64,000 nucleotides of DNA from assembly GCF_016239305.1 (NCBI RefSeq), contig NZ_JAEHOQ010000009.1, forward strand, positions 62,001 to 126,000, read 5' to 3'. This stretch comes from Proteus vulgaris (lineage in GTDB: Bacteria; Pseudomonadota; Gammaproteobacteria; Enterobacterales; Enterobacteriaceae). The first letter of the stretch is position 1, and the number at the start of each line of letters is the position of its first letter. A model generated the notes under the pieces. That model was not told the DNA's origin and ran no database searches. It was given only the letters and a program-made list of their open reading frames with translations. Made by a program: the position numbers and the translations under genes. Shown here one piece after another: positions 54,429-63,829 of this stretch.

Positions 54429-55787
54429 TTAAAATTTCAATGCATTCGCAATATCTTCTTCACTCTCTTCTTTCTCAATTTCAGTTTGTGCTTTGTTTGA
54501 GATGATGACGAAAGGAAGATAAATCAGTGTTGCCACACCCAAGTTAAACAGCGCTAATAACAGTGCTGCAATACTGCCGTTAGTATTAAAGAATGCGCCT
54601 AATCCCGTTGGCATCGTCCATGGCGCTATATTTGTTACTGGTGGGATTATCCCTAAGTAATAAGCAGTCACAGTAATTGCAGCAAGAATAGGCTGAATAA
54701 GAATAAAAGGAATAAACATCACTGGGTTCATAATCACAGGTAAACCAAAAATAATCGGCTCATTAATTTGGAATAAACCTGCTGGCAATGCCAATTTAGC
54801 AACTTGACGGTGATCCGCTCGACGAGATGCGATAAAGATAGCAATAATAAGTCCCAGTGTTGCCCCTGTACCGCCTAAGAAGATAAAGGAGTCTAACATC
54901 GGTTTCGCCCAGAGATGGAACGTCTTACCTGCTGCCAAAGCGGCTTCTACTGAACCGTACTCAGTGTAAATAGAGACGTTTTCTAATGCCCACGGCGTCA
55001 TAATACCACTATCAAGTGCTGCAAGTGCCAGTGAACCATGAATACCAAAGAACCACAGTAGAGAGGTAAAAATAACGTATGCCCAACCTACAACAGAACC
55101 CATTGATGCTAATGGTGTTGAGATAGAATCTAAAATAATTTGATGGAAGTTTGTTTCATATGTCGCTAATCCCCACGAAATAATCCCCATAATTGATAAG
55201 ATAATAAAACCGGGAATTAACGCAGAGAAAGAACGCGAAACAGAAGCTGGTACACTATCAGGTAATCGAATAACCCAATTGCGACGCACAATAAAGGTAA
55301 ACATCTCAGCCACAACAAGACCAATAATGATACCTGAAATAATATTTGCCCCACCTAGCCAATTAGCGCCAACAGCATAAGCGCCAGCGGCATTGTAAGG
55401 TGTTACCGTCATAAAGGCAGCAATTGAGAGTAAGCCTGCCGCAATCGGGTCAACTTTTCGCTCTTCTGCTAATGCCATTCCGATAAAGAATGGCGCCATC
55501 AACGACATTATACCTAATGTACCGTTATAGACGTTCCCCCCGATAGCTTTAAAACCATTGAGTGTTTCTATTGTTGATGCATCAAGGCGGATACCTAGAG
55601 AATAAAAAAAGGAGCCATCACCAAAACTAAGAAAAACGTTATTGATAAGTACAAACATTGCCCCTGCAAGGGTTAACGGCATTAAACGAATAAAGCCATT
55701 TTTAATCGCATTAACGTGAGGTTGCTTTCCAATTTTAACCGCAAAAGGAAGGAGTACCTTTTCAAGTGAACCAATGAACTTACTCAT
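54429..55787 (-). CDS. chbC: PTS chitobiose IIC permease ChbC
   Basis: A 452-residue inner-membrane sugar channel of the lactose/cellobiose IIC family with about ten membrane segments. Hallmarks include FINEP-like substrate region [21 protein letters not shown] (conserved around INEPIIFG, about residues 335-355) and [11 protein letters not shown] (about 247-257). It carries N,N'-diacetylchitobiose, phosphorylated by ChbB. It follows chbB by 94 bases that hold a ChiX-pairing core. Confidence 0.95.
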   Translation of the reverse strand: MSKFIGSLEKVLLPFAVKIGKQPHVNAIKNGFIRLMPLTLAGAMFVLINNVFLSFGDGSFFYSLGIRLDASTIETLNGFKAIGGNVYNGTLGIMSLMAPFFIGMALAEERKVDPIAAGLLSIAAFMTVTPYNAAGAYAVGANWLGGANIISGIIIGLVVAEMFTFIVRRNWVIRLPDSVPASVSRSFSALIPGFIILSIMGIISWGLATYETNFHQIILDSISTPLASMGSVVGWAYVIFTSLLWFFGIHGSLALAALDSGIMTPWALENVSIYTEYGSVEAALAAGKTFHLWAKPMLDSFIFLGGTGATLGLIIAIFIASRRADHRQVAKLALPAGLFQINEPIIFGLPVIMNPVMFIPFILIQPILAAITVTAYYLGIIPPVTNIAPWTMPTGLGAFFNTNGSIAALLLALFNLGVATLIYLPFVIISNKAQTEIEKEESEEDIANALKF

Positions 55788-55838
55788 AGAAAAATACCCT
55801 TTAAATGCCGCTAATTGCTCGGCTTGCTGAAAAATTCG

Positions 55839-55847
55839 CTCTTTGAC
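55839..55847 (-). promoter_or_regulatory. ChiX small-RNA pairing core in the chbB-chbC gap
   Basis: On the minus strand the RNA reads GUCAAAGAG, the exact complement of CUCUUUGAC in the seed of the E. coli/Salmonella small RNA ChiX (from memory). In those species the chbB-chbC spacer is the known decoy that titrates ChiX when chb is induced and so frees chiP. The core is in the same spacer here. Confidence 0.6.
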
Positions 55848-55881
55848 TGGAATAAAAAAATTAAATAATTAAAAAATAAAA

Positions 55882-56208
55882 TTAATTTGTTGTTGCAGAT
55901 GCTTTTTTAATAGAGGCGACAGCGGCTTTTAACACGCCTAAGCCATCTACTTTTCCATATAACAGAGAATCGATCACTTCGACCGGTTTATTCGGGAGTA
56001 ATTTTTGGATATCAGGTAACATCCAGCTAATTTGTGGACCTAGTAAAATCAGATCCGCATCCTGCCCTTTTTGTGCAGCTAAAGTTTCAGGAAAAGCTTC
56101 AATGACCACAGGCACATCATATTTTTCTGCTTGTGCTCGCATTTTGGTCACGAGAAGGGATGTTGACATGCCAGCAGAACAAAATAAGTAAATATATTTC
56201 TTTTGCAT
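55882..56208 (-). CDS. chbB: PTS chitobiose IIB component ChbB
   Basis: A 108-residue cytosolic IIB protein. The phosphocysteine is Cys10 in [11 protein letters not shown], the family position. The start is ATG 56208 with AGAGGG at the right distance; an upstream in-frame ATG at 56229 lacks one. It is the first gene of chbBCARFG; a candidate -10 hexamer (TATACT on the minus strand, 56333-56338) lies 125 bases before it. Confidence 0.95.
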   Translation of the reverse strand: MQKKYIYLFCSAGMSTSLLVTKMRAQAEKYDVPVVIEAFPETLAAQKGQDADLILLGPQISWMLPDIQKLLPNKPVEVIDSLLYGKVDGLGVLKAAVASIKKASATTN

Positions 56209-56660
56209 AAAACCCTCTTGAGTTGGCAATGATTTACCCTAGAGATAACAAGACTTTCTCTTGTGCATTCATTACTGTGTCAGTACAGAAACCGAAGTAA
56301 GATTAAAATAAGGATTGTTTCTGCTTGAATGAAGTATACGCAATGATACTAGCTAACGATATTTCTTACAGGTTAAGAATTGTCCCTCCTTGACCTACTC
56401 TTTTGACGCTCTTCACAAATTGAGCAAATAATCTTAAGAGTTCTTTCTCGTCACAAAATTTGTTCTTTATTTTCCTTTAATGATCTCTCGCAAAATTTCG
56501 CCATTTTAGTCAAGTTAACCCTTTATTATTATGAGAATGTGAATTAGTATCATTACTCTTTATACTTTTGATGGTATTATCATCTTCTTTGTGGATCGAC
56601 ATTTAAGCCACTGCTGTAAAGATCCGTCTTATTTCGTGTTGCAACAATATGGGAAAGAGA
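56209..56660. other. Divergent promoter region of chbB and the siderophore importer
   Basis: 452 AT-rich bases. Seen: the -10 candidate for chbB at 56333-56338 and the Fur-like site at 56538-56552. The E. coli chb promoter has CRP, NagC and ChbR sites in the equivalent place; I could not place a convincing CRP core, and I did not assign NagC or ChbR boxes. Confidence 0.4.
56538..56552 (+). promoter_or_regulatory. Fur-like box before the siderophore importer
   Basis: TGTGAATTAGTATCA matches the 7-1-7 Fur motif at 11 of 14 positions; upstream ATGAGAAT extends it in the usual way. It is 109 bases before the binding-protein start. Confidence 0.6.
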
Positions 56661-57620
56661 ATGTTTAAAAAGTCATTAAGCCCACTGTTTTTACTGCTTT
56701 CTTCACTTGTTATCGCTGGTTGTGATAACGCTCAAGACACATCAACAGCACAATCAGCAGAGAAACAAACTCTCACGATTGAACATTTTCAAGGGACAAC
56801 TGAAATCCCCGCACACCCACAGAAAGTGGTTGTGATGAATATGGAAACCCTTGATATTATTGATGCATTAGGTGCTCCTATTGTTGGCCTACCACAAACC
56901 AATGTTCATTTACCTAAATTCTTAGAAAAATACACCAACTCGAACGACTACATTAATGAAGGTGCCTTATTTGAGCCAAACTATGAAAAGCTCAGTACAA
57001 CAGCGCCTGATTTAATTTTAAGTGGTAGCCGTGCTCGCGATGCGTATGCGAAATTAAGTGAAATTGCGCCTGCAATTTCAATGGATATCGACCCTAAACG
57101 TTTTGTTGAAAGCCTTGCTGAACGCACAACAACATTAGGTCAGATTTTTGGCAAAGAAGAACAAGCCAAAAAATTACTGGCTGATTTCAATAGTAAAATT
57201 GATACCGTAAAAGCCAAAACACCTGATGCTGGTAAAGCGATGGTAGTGCTAGTCAGTGGCGGTAAAATTTCAGCATATGGTCCAGGCTCTCGCTTTGGCT
57301 TTATCTATGATGTATTAGGCTTTGAACCTGCTTATTTATTTGATAGTCCTGGTTCACACGGCAACATCGTCAACTCTGAATTACTGTTAAAACTTAACCC
57401 AGATTGGATGTTTGTTATTGACCGTGATGCCGCGATTGGTCGCGAAGATTCTCAACCTGCGCAACAAGTCCTTGATAATGCACTGGTAAGAAAAGTAAAC
57501 GCTTGGAATAAAGACCAAGTTATCTATCTTGATGCAAGCTCTATTTATATTTCCGGCGGGATCCAAACTTACTCTCGCTTAATGGATACTATCAATCAAG
57601 CGCTGGATCAAAAAAAATAA
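56661..57620 (+). CDS. Siderophore-binding periplasmic lipoprotein (FatB/VctP-like)
   Basis: A 319-residue lipoprotein with lipobox VIAGC (cysteine near residue 21). The mature part is a class III binding protein: VVVMNMETLDIIDALGAPIVGLP is the first strand-helix unit and APDLILSGSRA the second-lobe lead. It is like FatB of the anguibactin system and VctP of Vibrio, which serve catecholate or mixed siderophores. I start it at ATG 56661; ATG 56649 lacks a ribosome site. It is first of four genes that form a complete ABC importer. No outer-membrane receptor or siderophore synthesis gene is near. Confidence 0.87.
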   Translation: MFKKSLSPLFLLLSSLVIAGCDNAQDTSTAQSAEKQTLTIEHFQGTTEIPAHPQKVVVMNMETLDIIDALGAPIVGLPQTNVHLPKFLEKYTNSNDYINEGALFEPNYEKLSTTAPDLILSGSRARDAYAKLSEIAPAISMDIDPKRFVESLAERTTTLGQIFGKEEQAKKLLADFNSKIDTVKAKTPDAGKAMVVLVSGGKISAYGPGSRFGFIYDVLGFEPAYLFDSPGSHGNIVNSELLLKLNPDWMFVIDRDAAIGREDSQPAQQVLDNALVRKVNAWNKDQVIYLDASSIYISGGIQTYSRLMDTINQALDQKK

Positions 57621-57629
57621 AGTAACTGA

Positions 57630-58592
57630 ATGAAAACGTTCCATTTATCATTGGGGATAGGACTTGTTGCTATCCTCTCAATGATCAGTCTATTTGTCGG
57701 TGCAGGAGATATTACTCCTGCTTCGCTGTTTTCTGATCCCGATATGCGCGATATCTTCTTTATCAGCCGTGTTCCAAGAACCCTGTCATTATTACTCGCC
57801 GGTGGTGCCATTAGTGTTGCTGGCTTAATTATGCAACTGCTAACCCAAAATCGCTTTGTCGAACCATCTCTTGCGGGAACCACTCAATCTGCAAGCCTTG
57901 GATTATTGGTCGTTATGTTGCTCTTTCCGGCGGCTGGCATCTTTACCAAAATGATGGTCGCTACCATTTTTGCCCTTCTCGGTACTTTGTTGTTTATGTT
58001 GCTTCTGCAAAGGATCACGTTAAAAACGACACTGATAGTACCTTTAGTGGGGATTATGCTTAGCGCTGTTATCGGTGCGTTAACTATTTTCTTAGCCGTT
58101 TATTTCGATTTATTGCAATCTTTAGACGCATGGACAAGTGGCGATTTTTCAAGTGTATTACAAGGCCGTTATGAGCTTTTATGGCTTGTTGGTGCGCTTG
58201 CGTTAATGGCCTGTTGGGTTGCTGATAGCTTTACCGTGGCCGGAATGGGACGTGAATTTTCCATTAATGTGGGGCTGAATTACCGCAAGGTGATGATCAT
58301 TGGATTATCCATTATTGCACTGATTAGTGGTGTTGTTGTGTCAGTTGTTGGTGCATTACCTTTCCTTGGCTTAATTGTACCCAATCTAGTGAGCTTAGTG
58401 ATGGGTGATAATATTCGTAAAACTATTCCTTGGGTTTGCTTGAGTGGTGGTGCGATTGTTTTATTGTGTGACGTGATTGGTCGACTCATTCGCTACCCAT
58501 TTGAGATCCCTGCCAGTGTTATTTTAGGTGCTGTGGGTGCCGTCATTTTCCTTTTCTTACTACTAAAGCAGCAACGTTATGCAAAAAGTTAA
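57630..58592 (+). CDS. Iron-siderophore ABC permease 1 (FatD/VctD-like)
   Basis: A 320-residue inner-membrane protein of the FecCD/BtuC family with about nine segments. The family blocks FFISRVPRTLSLLLAGGAISVAGLIMQLLTQNRFVEPSLAGTT (conserved around RVPRTL and GLIMQLLTQN, about residues 43-85) and GALPFLGLIVPNLVSLVMG (about 237-255) are intact. It lies 9 bases after the binding-protein gene and overlaps the second permease gene by 14 bases. Confidence 0.93.
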   Translation: MKTFHLSLGIGLVAILSMISLFVGAGDITPASLFSDPDMRDIFFISRVPRTLSLLLAGGAISVAGLIMQLLTQNRFVEPSLAGTTQSASLGLLVVMLLFPAAGIFTKMMVATIFALLGTLLFMLLLQRITLKTTLIVPLVGIMLSAVIGALTIFLAVYFDLLQSLDAWTSGDFSSVLQGRYELLWLVGALALMACWVADSFTVAGMGREFSINVGLNYRKVMIIGLSIIALISGVVVSVVGALPFLGLIVPNLVSLVMGDNIRKTIPWVCLSGGAIVLLCDVIGRLIRYPFEIPASVILGAVGAVIFLFLLLKQQRYAKS

Positions 58593-59586
58593 TTCATCCA
58601 TAATTAGCAAATGTACTGGCGCTGCCGAACATAAGAAAATGCGCCTTTCGCCCATGTCTCGTATCTGGTTATTATTAGGGGCATCGTTATTATCTATTGT
58701 ATTATTTATGACGATAAACCTAAACGGCAATATCTCTTATATTCTGACTCATCGTGCCTACATTATTCTCACCATGATTGTGGTGGCGTTTGCGGCTGGT
58801 GTTTCGACGATCCTGTTTCAAACCATTGCCAACAACCGTATTTTAACTCCTTCATTAATGGGTTTAGAAGCTCTGTTTGTATTACTACAAACCGTGTTTG
58901 TCTTTTTTGAAGGTGATATGCCCGCATCATGGATGTTGAACTTATCAAAATTCTTTTTAGAATCAACACTATTGGTGCTATTTTCGGTTGTACTTTATCG
59001 TTGGTTATTTAGCTCCGTACGTTTTAACATCAATTTAGTCCTGATGATTGGGATTATCTTAGGTACATTATTTCGCAGTTCAGCCACTCTATTACAACGT
59101 TTGATGGATCCTAATGAGTTCTCCATTTTACAAGGTCGTATGTTTGCCACCTTCACCCGTGCAACCCCTGATCTTATCTTTTGCGCTTTAGCCATTATCG
59201 TTGTCGTCGGTATCTTACTTTGGCGGATGCGCTATAGCTTTGATGTCATGGCATTAGGCCAAGCGAATGCAATTAACCTTGGTATTAATTACCGCAAACA
59301 AACCACTTATATTTTATTACTGATTTCTGTTTTAGTGGCTGTTTCAACCGCTTTAGTCGGCCCATTAACCTTCTTAGGTTTAATTGTCGCTAACCTTGCT
59401 TACCATATCAGTGGCAGTAGCCAACACCGTTTCTTAATGCCTGTTGCCTTTTTACTGGGTACTATCGCCTTAATTGGTGGGCAACTGGTTTTAGAATATG
59501 GTTTAAAAATGACAGGAACACTTTCTGTTGTGATTGAGTTTGTCGGTGGGATGTTCTTTATCTATTTGGTGTTAAGAAGACTTTAA
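58579..59586 (+). CDS. Iron-siderophore ABC permease 2 (FatC/VctG-like)
   Basis: A 335-residue FecCD-type permease. Typical blocks: HRAYIILTMIVVAFAAGVST (about 57-76), FQTIANNRILTPSLMGLEALF (conserved around ILTPSLMG) and GPLTFLGLIVANLAYHISG (about 257-275). It forms a heterodimer with the previous gene product. The overlapping ATG 58579 gives a 27-residue polar head before the first segment; ATG 58639 is an alternative start. Confidence 0.92.
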   Translation: MQKVNSSIISKCTGAAEHKKMRLSPMSRIWLLLGASLLSIVLFMTINLNGNISYILTHRAYIILTMIVVAFAAGVSTILFQTIANNRILTPSLMGLEALFVLLQTVFVFFEGDMPASWMLNLSKFFLESTLLVLFSVVLYRWLFSSVRFNINLVLMIGIILGTLFRSSATLLQRLMDPNEFSILQGRMFATFTRATPDLIFCALAIIVVVGILLWRMRYSFDVMALGQANAINLGINYRKQTTYILLLISVLVAVSTALVGPLTFLGLIVANLAYHISGSSQHRFLMPVAFLLGTIALIGGQLVLEYGLKMTGTLSVVIEFVGGMFFIYLVLRRL

Positions 59587-59587
59587 T

Positions 59588-60343
59588 ATGATTGAAATCA
59601 GCAAAATATCAAAGCATTATCAAGATATAACCGTTCTCGATAATATTACAACAACAATTCAACGTGGCGGTATTACTTCGATCATTGGTCCTAATGGTGC
59701 AGGTAAATCCACACTGCTTTCTGTTATTGGACGTTTATTAATTCCTGAAAGTGGCATGGTCAGTGTTAACGGCATGGATGTTGCGGCAACAGATAGTGAT
59801 GTGCTGGCAAAAAACCTCTCAATACTGCGCCAAGAAAACCAGTTCGTCAGTCGTTTAACTGTAGAAGAATTAGTCGGCTTTGGGCGTTATCCTTACAGTA
59901 AGGGCCGTTTAACACTTGATGATAAAAAAGTGATTGATGAATCATTAGCTTTTTTAAATCTAACTGAATTTCGTCATCGCTATTTAGATGAGTTATCGGG
60001 TGGGCAACGTCAACGCACCTATGTTGCGATGGTGCTATGCCAAGATACAGAATATGTCATGCTTGATGAACCTCTGAATAATCTTGATATGAAGCATGCG
60101 GTAATAATGATGAAACTTCTACGAAAAGCCGCAGATGAATTAGGAAAAACCATTATTATCGTTATCCATGATATCAATTTTGCCTCTGTTTACTCTGACT
60201 ATATTTTAGCCATGCGTAATGGACAATTGTATTATCACGGCTCACCCAAAGAGATCATGAAAGCAGACATTATCGAAGATATTTTCGACACCCCCGTTGA
60301 CGTTAAAGAGATCGATAATAAGCTAATTGCTATGTATTACTAA
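59588..60343 (+). CDS. Iron-siderophore ABC transporter ATPase (FatE/VctC-like)
   Basis: A 251-residue cytosolic ABC ATPase of the FepC class. Walker A GPNGAGKST (about residues 34-42), signature LSGGQRQRTYVAM (about 137-149), Walker B YVMLDEPLNNLDM and H-loop VIHDI are intact. It begins 1 base after the second permease and is followed by a terminator, closing the four-gene operon. Confidence 0.93.
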   Translation: MIEISKISKHYQDITVLDNITTTIQRGGITSIIGPNGAGKSTLLSVIGRLLIPESGMVSVNGMDVAATDSDVLAKNLSILRQENQFVSRLTVEELVGFGRYPYSKGRLTLDDKKVIDESLAFLNLTEFRHRYLDELSGGQRQRTYVAMVLCQDTEYVMLDEPLNNLDMKHAVIMMKLLRKAADELGKTIIIVIHDINFASVYSDYILAMRNGQLYYHGSPKEIMKADIIEDIFDTPVDVKEIDNKLIAMYY

Positions 60344-60354
60344 TCTTTCCTATT

Positions 60355-60396
60355 AAGGCCCCGATAATTAAATCCCTAATGGTAGGGGCCTTTCTA
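60355..60396 (+). terminator. Terminator of the siderophore importer operon
   Basis: AAGGCCCC / GGGGCCTT stem (60355-60362, 60385-60392), followed by TTTCT. The rest of the gap to 60547 shows nothing. Confidence 0.8.
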
Positions 60397-60547
60397 AAAT
60401 AAATACAAATTTTTTATGGCTTAAAAACTGGATGAGTACTGAATAACAACTTTTACTGAATGGTAGAAATCTATTTATTGCTCATATCGACTTATTTAGT
60501 TACAAATTATCACATACAAAATAACTAAAAATACACACTAGTAGAGA

Positions 60548-60880
60548 TCACAGATAGACTAAAAAATCATCTCTACTGGGTGTAAATATATCGAGCAATA
60601 CACCTTCAGATAAACTTTTACAAGAATGATATTTTTCTGAGCTAATATATACAGAATCACCTTCATGCAATATTTTAATTTGGTTTTCGATACTATATTC
60701 AAAGCTGCCAGATAAAATATAAACCATCTGTTCATGTGGATGATTATGTTTTTTTCCTTGAATATCTTTATCAAAAAAAACTTTTACGATCATCATTTCT
60801 GGACTTCTAGATAATATTTTTCTTGTTATTCCTGGCTCAACATCCTCTGTTTCGATTTCTTTATCTATAAAAAATGGCAT
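60548..60880 (-). CDS. Cupin-domain protein (KdgF-like)
   Basis: A 110-residue single-domain cupin. Cupin motif 1 is GKKHNHPHEQMVYILSG (about residues 42-58), with three histidines and a glutamate/glutamine as metal ligands; motif 2 is EGDSVYISSEKYHSC (about 73-87). This is close to KdgF, the metal cupin that turns unsaturated uronates into 5-keto-4-deoxyuronate, but many cupins share the pattern. It is the last of three genes after the MFS transporter and the dehydratase, 111 bases from the MFS stop, so probably cotranscribed with a sugar-acid pathway. Confidence 0.75.
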   Translation of the reverse strand: MPFFIDKEIETEDVEPGITRKILSRSPEMMIVKVFFDKDIQGKKHNHPHEQMVYILSGSFEYSIENQIKILHEGDSVYISSEKYHSCKSLSEGVLLDIFTPSRDDFLVYL

Positions 60881-60991
60881 CTTTTTTCTTTTCTCTTTTA
60901 TTATGTAAAAGAGGTTATCTGATTTAAATTAATCAAGAGAACCTCTCCAACTATATTTATGGATAATATATTTTTTATTTTTGATATATTA

Positions 60992-62302
60992 TTAGCTTAA
61001 TTTTGTACTATTTTTTTCTATCTCTATTTCATTTGGTGTAATGGGTTTAATATCTCGTAACATAACAAGATAAATTAATGCTCCCACTGCACAAGCAATT
61101 CCAGATACAATTAATGCCCACATAAAAGATCCTGTCGCACCAATAATATAGCCTGTGACAATCGGCCCCAGTATGCCCCCACAATTTGAAACTGCACTTT
61201 GCATTCCACCCAATACTGACGTCATATTTCGGGGTGCAACATCACCGGGTAAGGACCATATAGCGGAAGCAGCAAAAGCCAATGCTGCATAAGATAAGCA
61301 GAGTAAAAACATCATAACTGATGTTGATTCTACAAGCCCTGAGAAGGCTATACTGGTTGCAACTAACATGCCTCCAACAATAGGGAACTTACGAGCAATG
61401 TTAATATTATTATATTTAATAAAGAGATAATCGGTTGTAAAACCCCCTAACCATTGCCCAGCAATACCACACAGAGGGGGTAACATTGCCGCAAATCCCA
61501 TCTCCTCTAAACTCATTCCCCTTTCCATCATTAAATAAGCAGGGAACCAAGTAATAAAGAAATAGATGGCATAATCGAGTAAAAAGAAGCCCATACACAT
61601 TGCCTGGACATTACGATAGCGAAATAATTCATACCATTTCATGGGTTGAATATTATCAATACCTTCTTTTTTAACCTGTCCATCACGAATGTATTTTAAT
61701 TCTGCTTCACTCACTTTTGGGTGTTGTTCGGGATCATGATAAATTTTTAACCACGCGATCACCCATAGAAACCCTAACGCACCACAGAAAATAAATGCTG
61801 ATTCCCAACCCCATTTAGCAATAATCCACACCACTAAAGGCATCGCGAAAGCCGTACCAAATTTTGAACCACTATCAAACAGTGCGGTTATCCTTCCTCT
61901 TTCTCTATCTGGAAACCACTTGGCCGTTATCCCACTATTACAGGGATAAGCACCCGCTTCCCCCATTCCCATTAGAATACGTGTGGATATAAAACTCAGC
62001 GGTGTTTTAGCTAGTGCCGTCGCAGCTGTAGCCATAGACCACCATAACACTGCCCCCGCAAGGGTTTTTCTTTGCCCAAATCGATCGGCGATAAAACCTG
62101 CGGGTATTTGACATAATGCGTAACTAAGAAAAAAAGCAGACATTATCCAGCCCATAGCTTCAGGAGAAATTTGTAGTTCTTCTGATAACGTAGGCGCAGC
62201 CGCTGACATAACCGTTCTATCAAGATAATTAATAGCAATCGCAAGGGTCATTAATATTGCGATAGAAAACCTGACTCTTGTTCTTTTTTGAGTATTTATC
62301 AT
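60992..62302 (-). CDS. MFS transporter, anion:cation symporter family (sugar-acid type)
   Basis: A 436-residue membrane protein with 12 segments. The N-terminal block AIAINYLDRTVMSAAAPTL (about residues 21-39) and GWIMSAFFLSYALCQIPAGFIADRFG (conserved around FFLSYALCQIPAG) are typical of the ACS family that includes galactonate, glucarate and hexuronate carriers (DgoT, GudP, ExuT). The loop-8 stretch and the total length also fit. It lies 71 bases after the dehydratase gene and probably imports its substrate. Confidence 0.9.
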   Translation of the reverse strand: MINTQKRTRVRFSIAILMTLAIAINYLDRTVMSAAAPTLSEELQISPEAMGWIMSAFFLSYALCQIPAGFIADRFGQRKTLAGAVLWWSMATAATALAKTPLSFISTRILMGMGEAGAYPCNSGITAKWFPDRERGRITALFDSGSKFGTAFAMPLVVWIIAKWGWESAFIFCGALGFLWVIAWLKIYHDPEQHPKVSEAELKYIRDGQVKKEGIDNIQPMKWYELFRYRNVQAMCMGFFLLDYAIYFFITWFPAYLMMERGMSLEEMGFAAMLPPLCGIAGQWLGGFTTDYLFIKYNNINIARKFPIVGGMLVATSIAFSGLVESTSVMMFLLCLSYAALAFAASAIWSLPGDVAPRNMTSVLGGMQSAVSNCGGILGPIVTGYIIGATGSFMWALIVSGIACAVGALIYLVMLRDIKPITPNEIEIEKNSTKLS

Positions 62303-62373
62303 GGTATTCCCTTTTTAAAAAAGGTGTAGGGTTGTTAGTTAAAAATAAAAACTAACAAGAGGTCTCTAATTAA

Positions 62374-63534
62374 TTATTTAAATAATTTTTCTGGGTTGAT
62401 GGTATATTTTTTTAATTTCTCAATATCTAATTCGATACCTAATCCTGGTTTTTGAGGGATATCTAAATAGCCTTGTTCATCAACACTAAATGGCGTAGTC
62501 GTAATACCATCTATATATTGGCTACCACCAATAAACTCGACAAAATCGACATTCGGAAGTGCGGCAGCCAATTGCAGATCAGCGGCTAGCCCCATGGCGG
62601 TATTCCAACCATGGCCAACATATTTAACCCCAAAATCATCAGCCATCCATGCGATACGACGTTGTTCTGAAATACCACCGACTTTAGTCACATCAGGTTG
62701 CACGATATCGAAGGCACCTTGAGATAGCCAAGGTAAGAAAGATTGGCGACGAGTGAGAACCTCCCCTCCGGCAATAGGAACAGGACTTTCCTTACGCAAG
62801 ACTTTAAAATCTTCAATATCATCAGGGCGTAAAGCTTCTTCGAACCAACCTACATCATATTCACTTAACATATTTGCAGTGTTGATGGCCCATTTAAGCC
62901 CATTTTTCCAATATGCATCACTCGCACCAGCATCAACCAATAAGTGAGCCTCATATCCAGCCGCATCCCGCGCTGCTGCAATAATATTTCTATCTAGTTC
63001 TTTATCATTCGTTCGACCAAAAGGTCCCCAACCAATTTTAAATGCTTTAAATCCTAACTTTTTATAATGAGAAATCACCTCAAACATAGTGTCGGGTTCT
63101 TCCATTAATAAAGAACAATAAGGTTGGATCTTCGATCGGTAATTACCGCCAAGAAGAGTACTGACAGGTAAGCCACTTGCTTTACCTAAAATGTCCCAAA
63201 GAGCAATATCAATTCCACTAATGGTATGAGTTAACGTCCCTCCTCTTCCCATCCAAAAGGTATGCTGGCGTAGCTTTTCAGATACACGTTCAGGCTCTAA
63301 CGCATTCTCACCAAGACAAAGAGGAAGTAATACTGATAAGCCTGCTTCAACCAATCTACCATCAGTAAAAACACTGCCGTAGCCCGTTATTCCCGCATCA
63401 GTATGCACAGCAATAATGGCATGAATGGAGTCTTCGGGTTTGATCTCATTAGACCATCCGCCTTTAGGACTTTCACCAAATAGCGGAACGGCAACAATCT
63501 CAGTAATTTTGATTGTATTCAGAGGTAAGTTCAT
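62374..63534 (-). CDS. Mandelate racemase/enolase-superfamily sugar-acid dehydratase
   Basis: A 386-residue TIM-barrel enzyme of the mandelate-racemase subgroup. Visible active-site parts: the base strand FKAFKIGWGPFG (about residues 166-177, KxG rather than KxK), metal ligands in LLVDAGASD (about 203-211), WFEEAL (about 231) and IAGGEVL (about 254), and the His-Asp base region QPDVTKVGG and GHGWNTA (about 281 and 307). Members dehydrate sugar acids such as galactonate, gluconate or galactarate to 2-keto-3-deoxy acids. It is the first gene of the minus-strand module and faces the GntR regulator across a shared operator region. Confidence 0.87.
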   Translation of the reverse strand: MNLPLNTIKITEIVAVPLFGESPKGGWSNEIKPEDSIHAIIAVHTDAGITGYGSVFTDGRLVEAGLSVLLPLCLGENALEPERVSEKLRQHTFWMGRGGTLTHTISGIDIALWDILGKASGLPVSTLLGGNYRSKIQPYCSLLMEEPDTMFEVISHYKKLGFKAFKIGWGPFGRTNDKELDRNIIAAARDAAGYEAHLLVDAGASDAYWKNGLKWAINTANMLSEYDVGWFEEALRPDDIEDFKVLRKESPVPIAGGEVLTRRQSFLPWLSQGAFDIVQPDVTKVGGISEQRRIAWMADDFGVKYVGHGWNTAMGLAADLQLAAALPNVDFVEFIGGSQYIDGITTTPFSVDEQGYLDIPQKPGLGIELDIEKLKKYTINPEKLFK

Positions 63535-63587
63535 TTCTTTTTCCTTAATCGCCTTCTATTAACACTCCGATTAAAGCATACAGTATG

Positions 63588-63599
63588 ATTGTATACAAT
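63588..63599. promoter_or_regulatory. GntR/FadR-type operator between dehydratase and regulator
   Basis: ATTGTATACAAT is a perfect 12-bp palindrome fitting the FadR-subfamily pattern T-x-GT-x3-AC-x-A. It lies 54 bases before the dehydratase start. The divergent regulator begins 231 bases on the other side. The rest of the gap (63535-63829) is AT-rich without another signal. Confidence 0.65.
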
Positions 63600-63829
63600 A
63601 TTACAATCTTTAAATTTGAGTAATAAAGCTCATTTAAATGGAAAAAAAAGTAGGGGTAGCTCACAAAATATGAAATAAATAATAGATAGGTGAAAATAAA
63701 AAAATATTTTTAAACAATGAGTTAAATCATTTCCAGATGAGTAAATAAAATCATTAAACTCTTTTTTTATTTATGTATAATGATTTTGACAACGATTTCT
63801 CCACTTCACTACAGAGTAAATAACCACTC

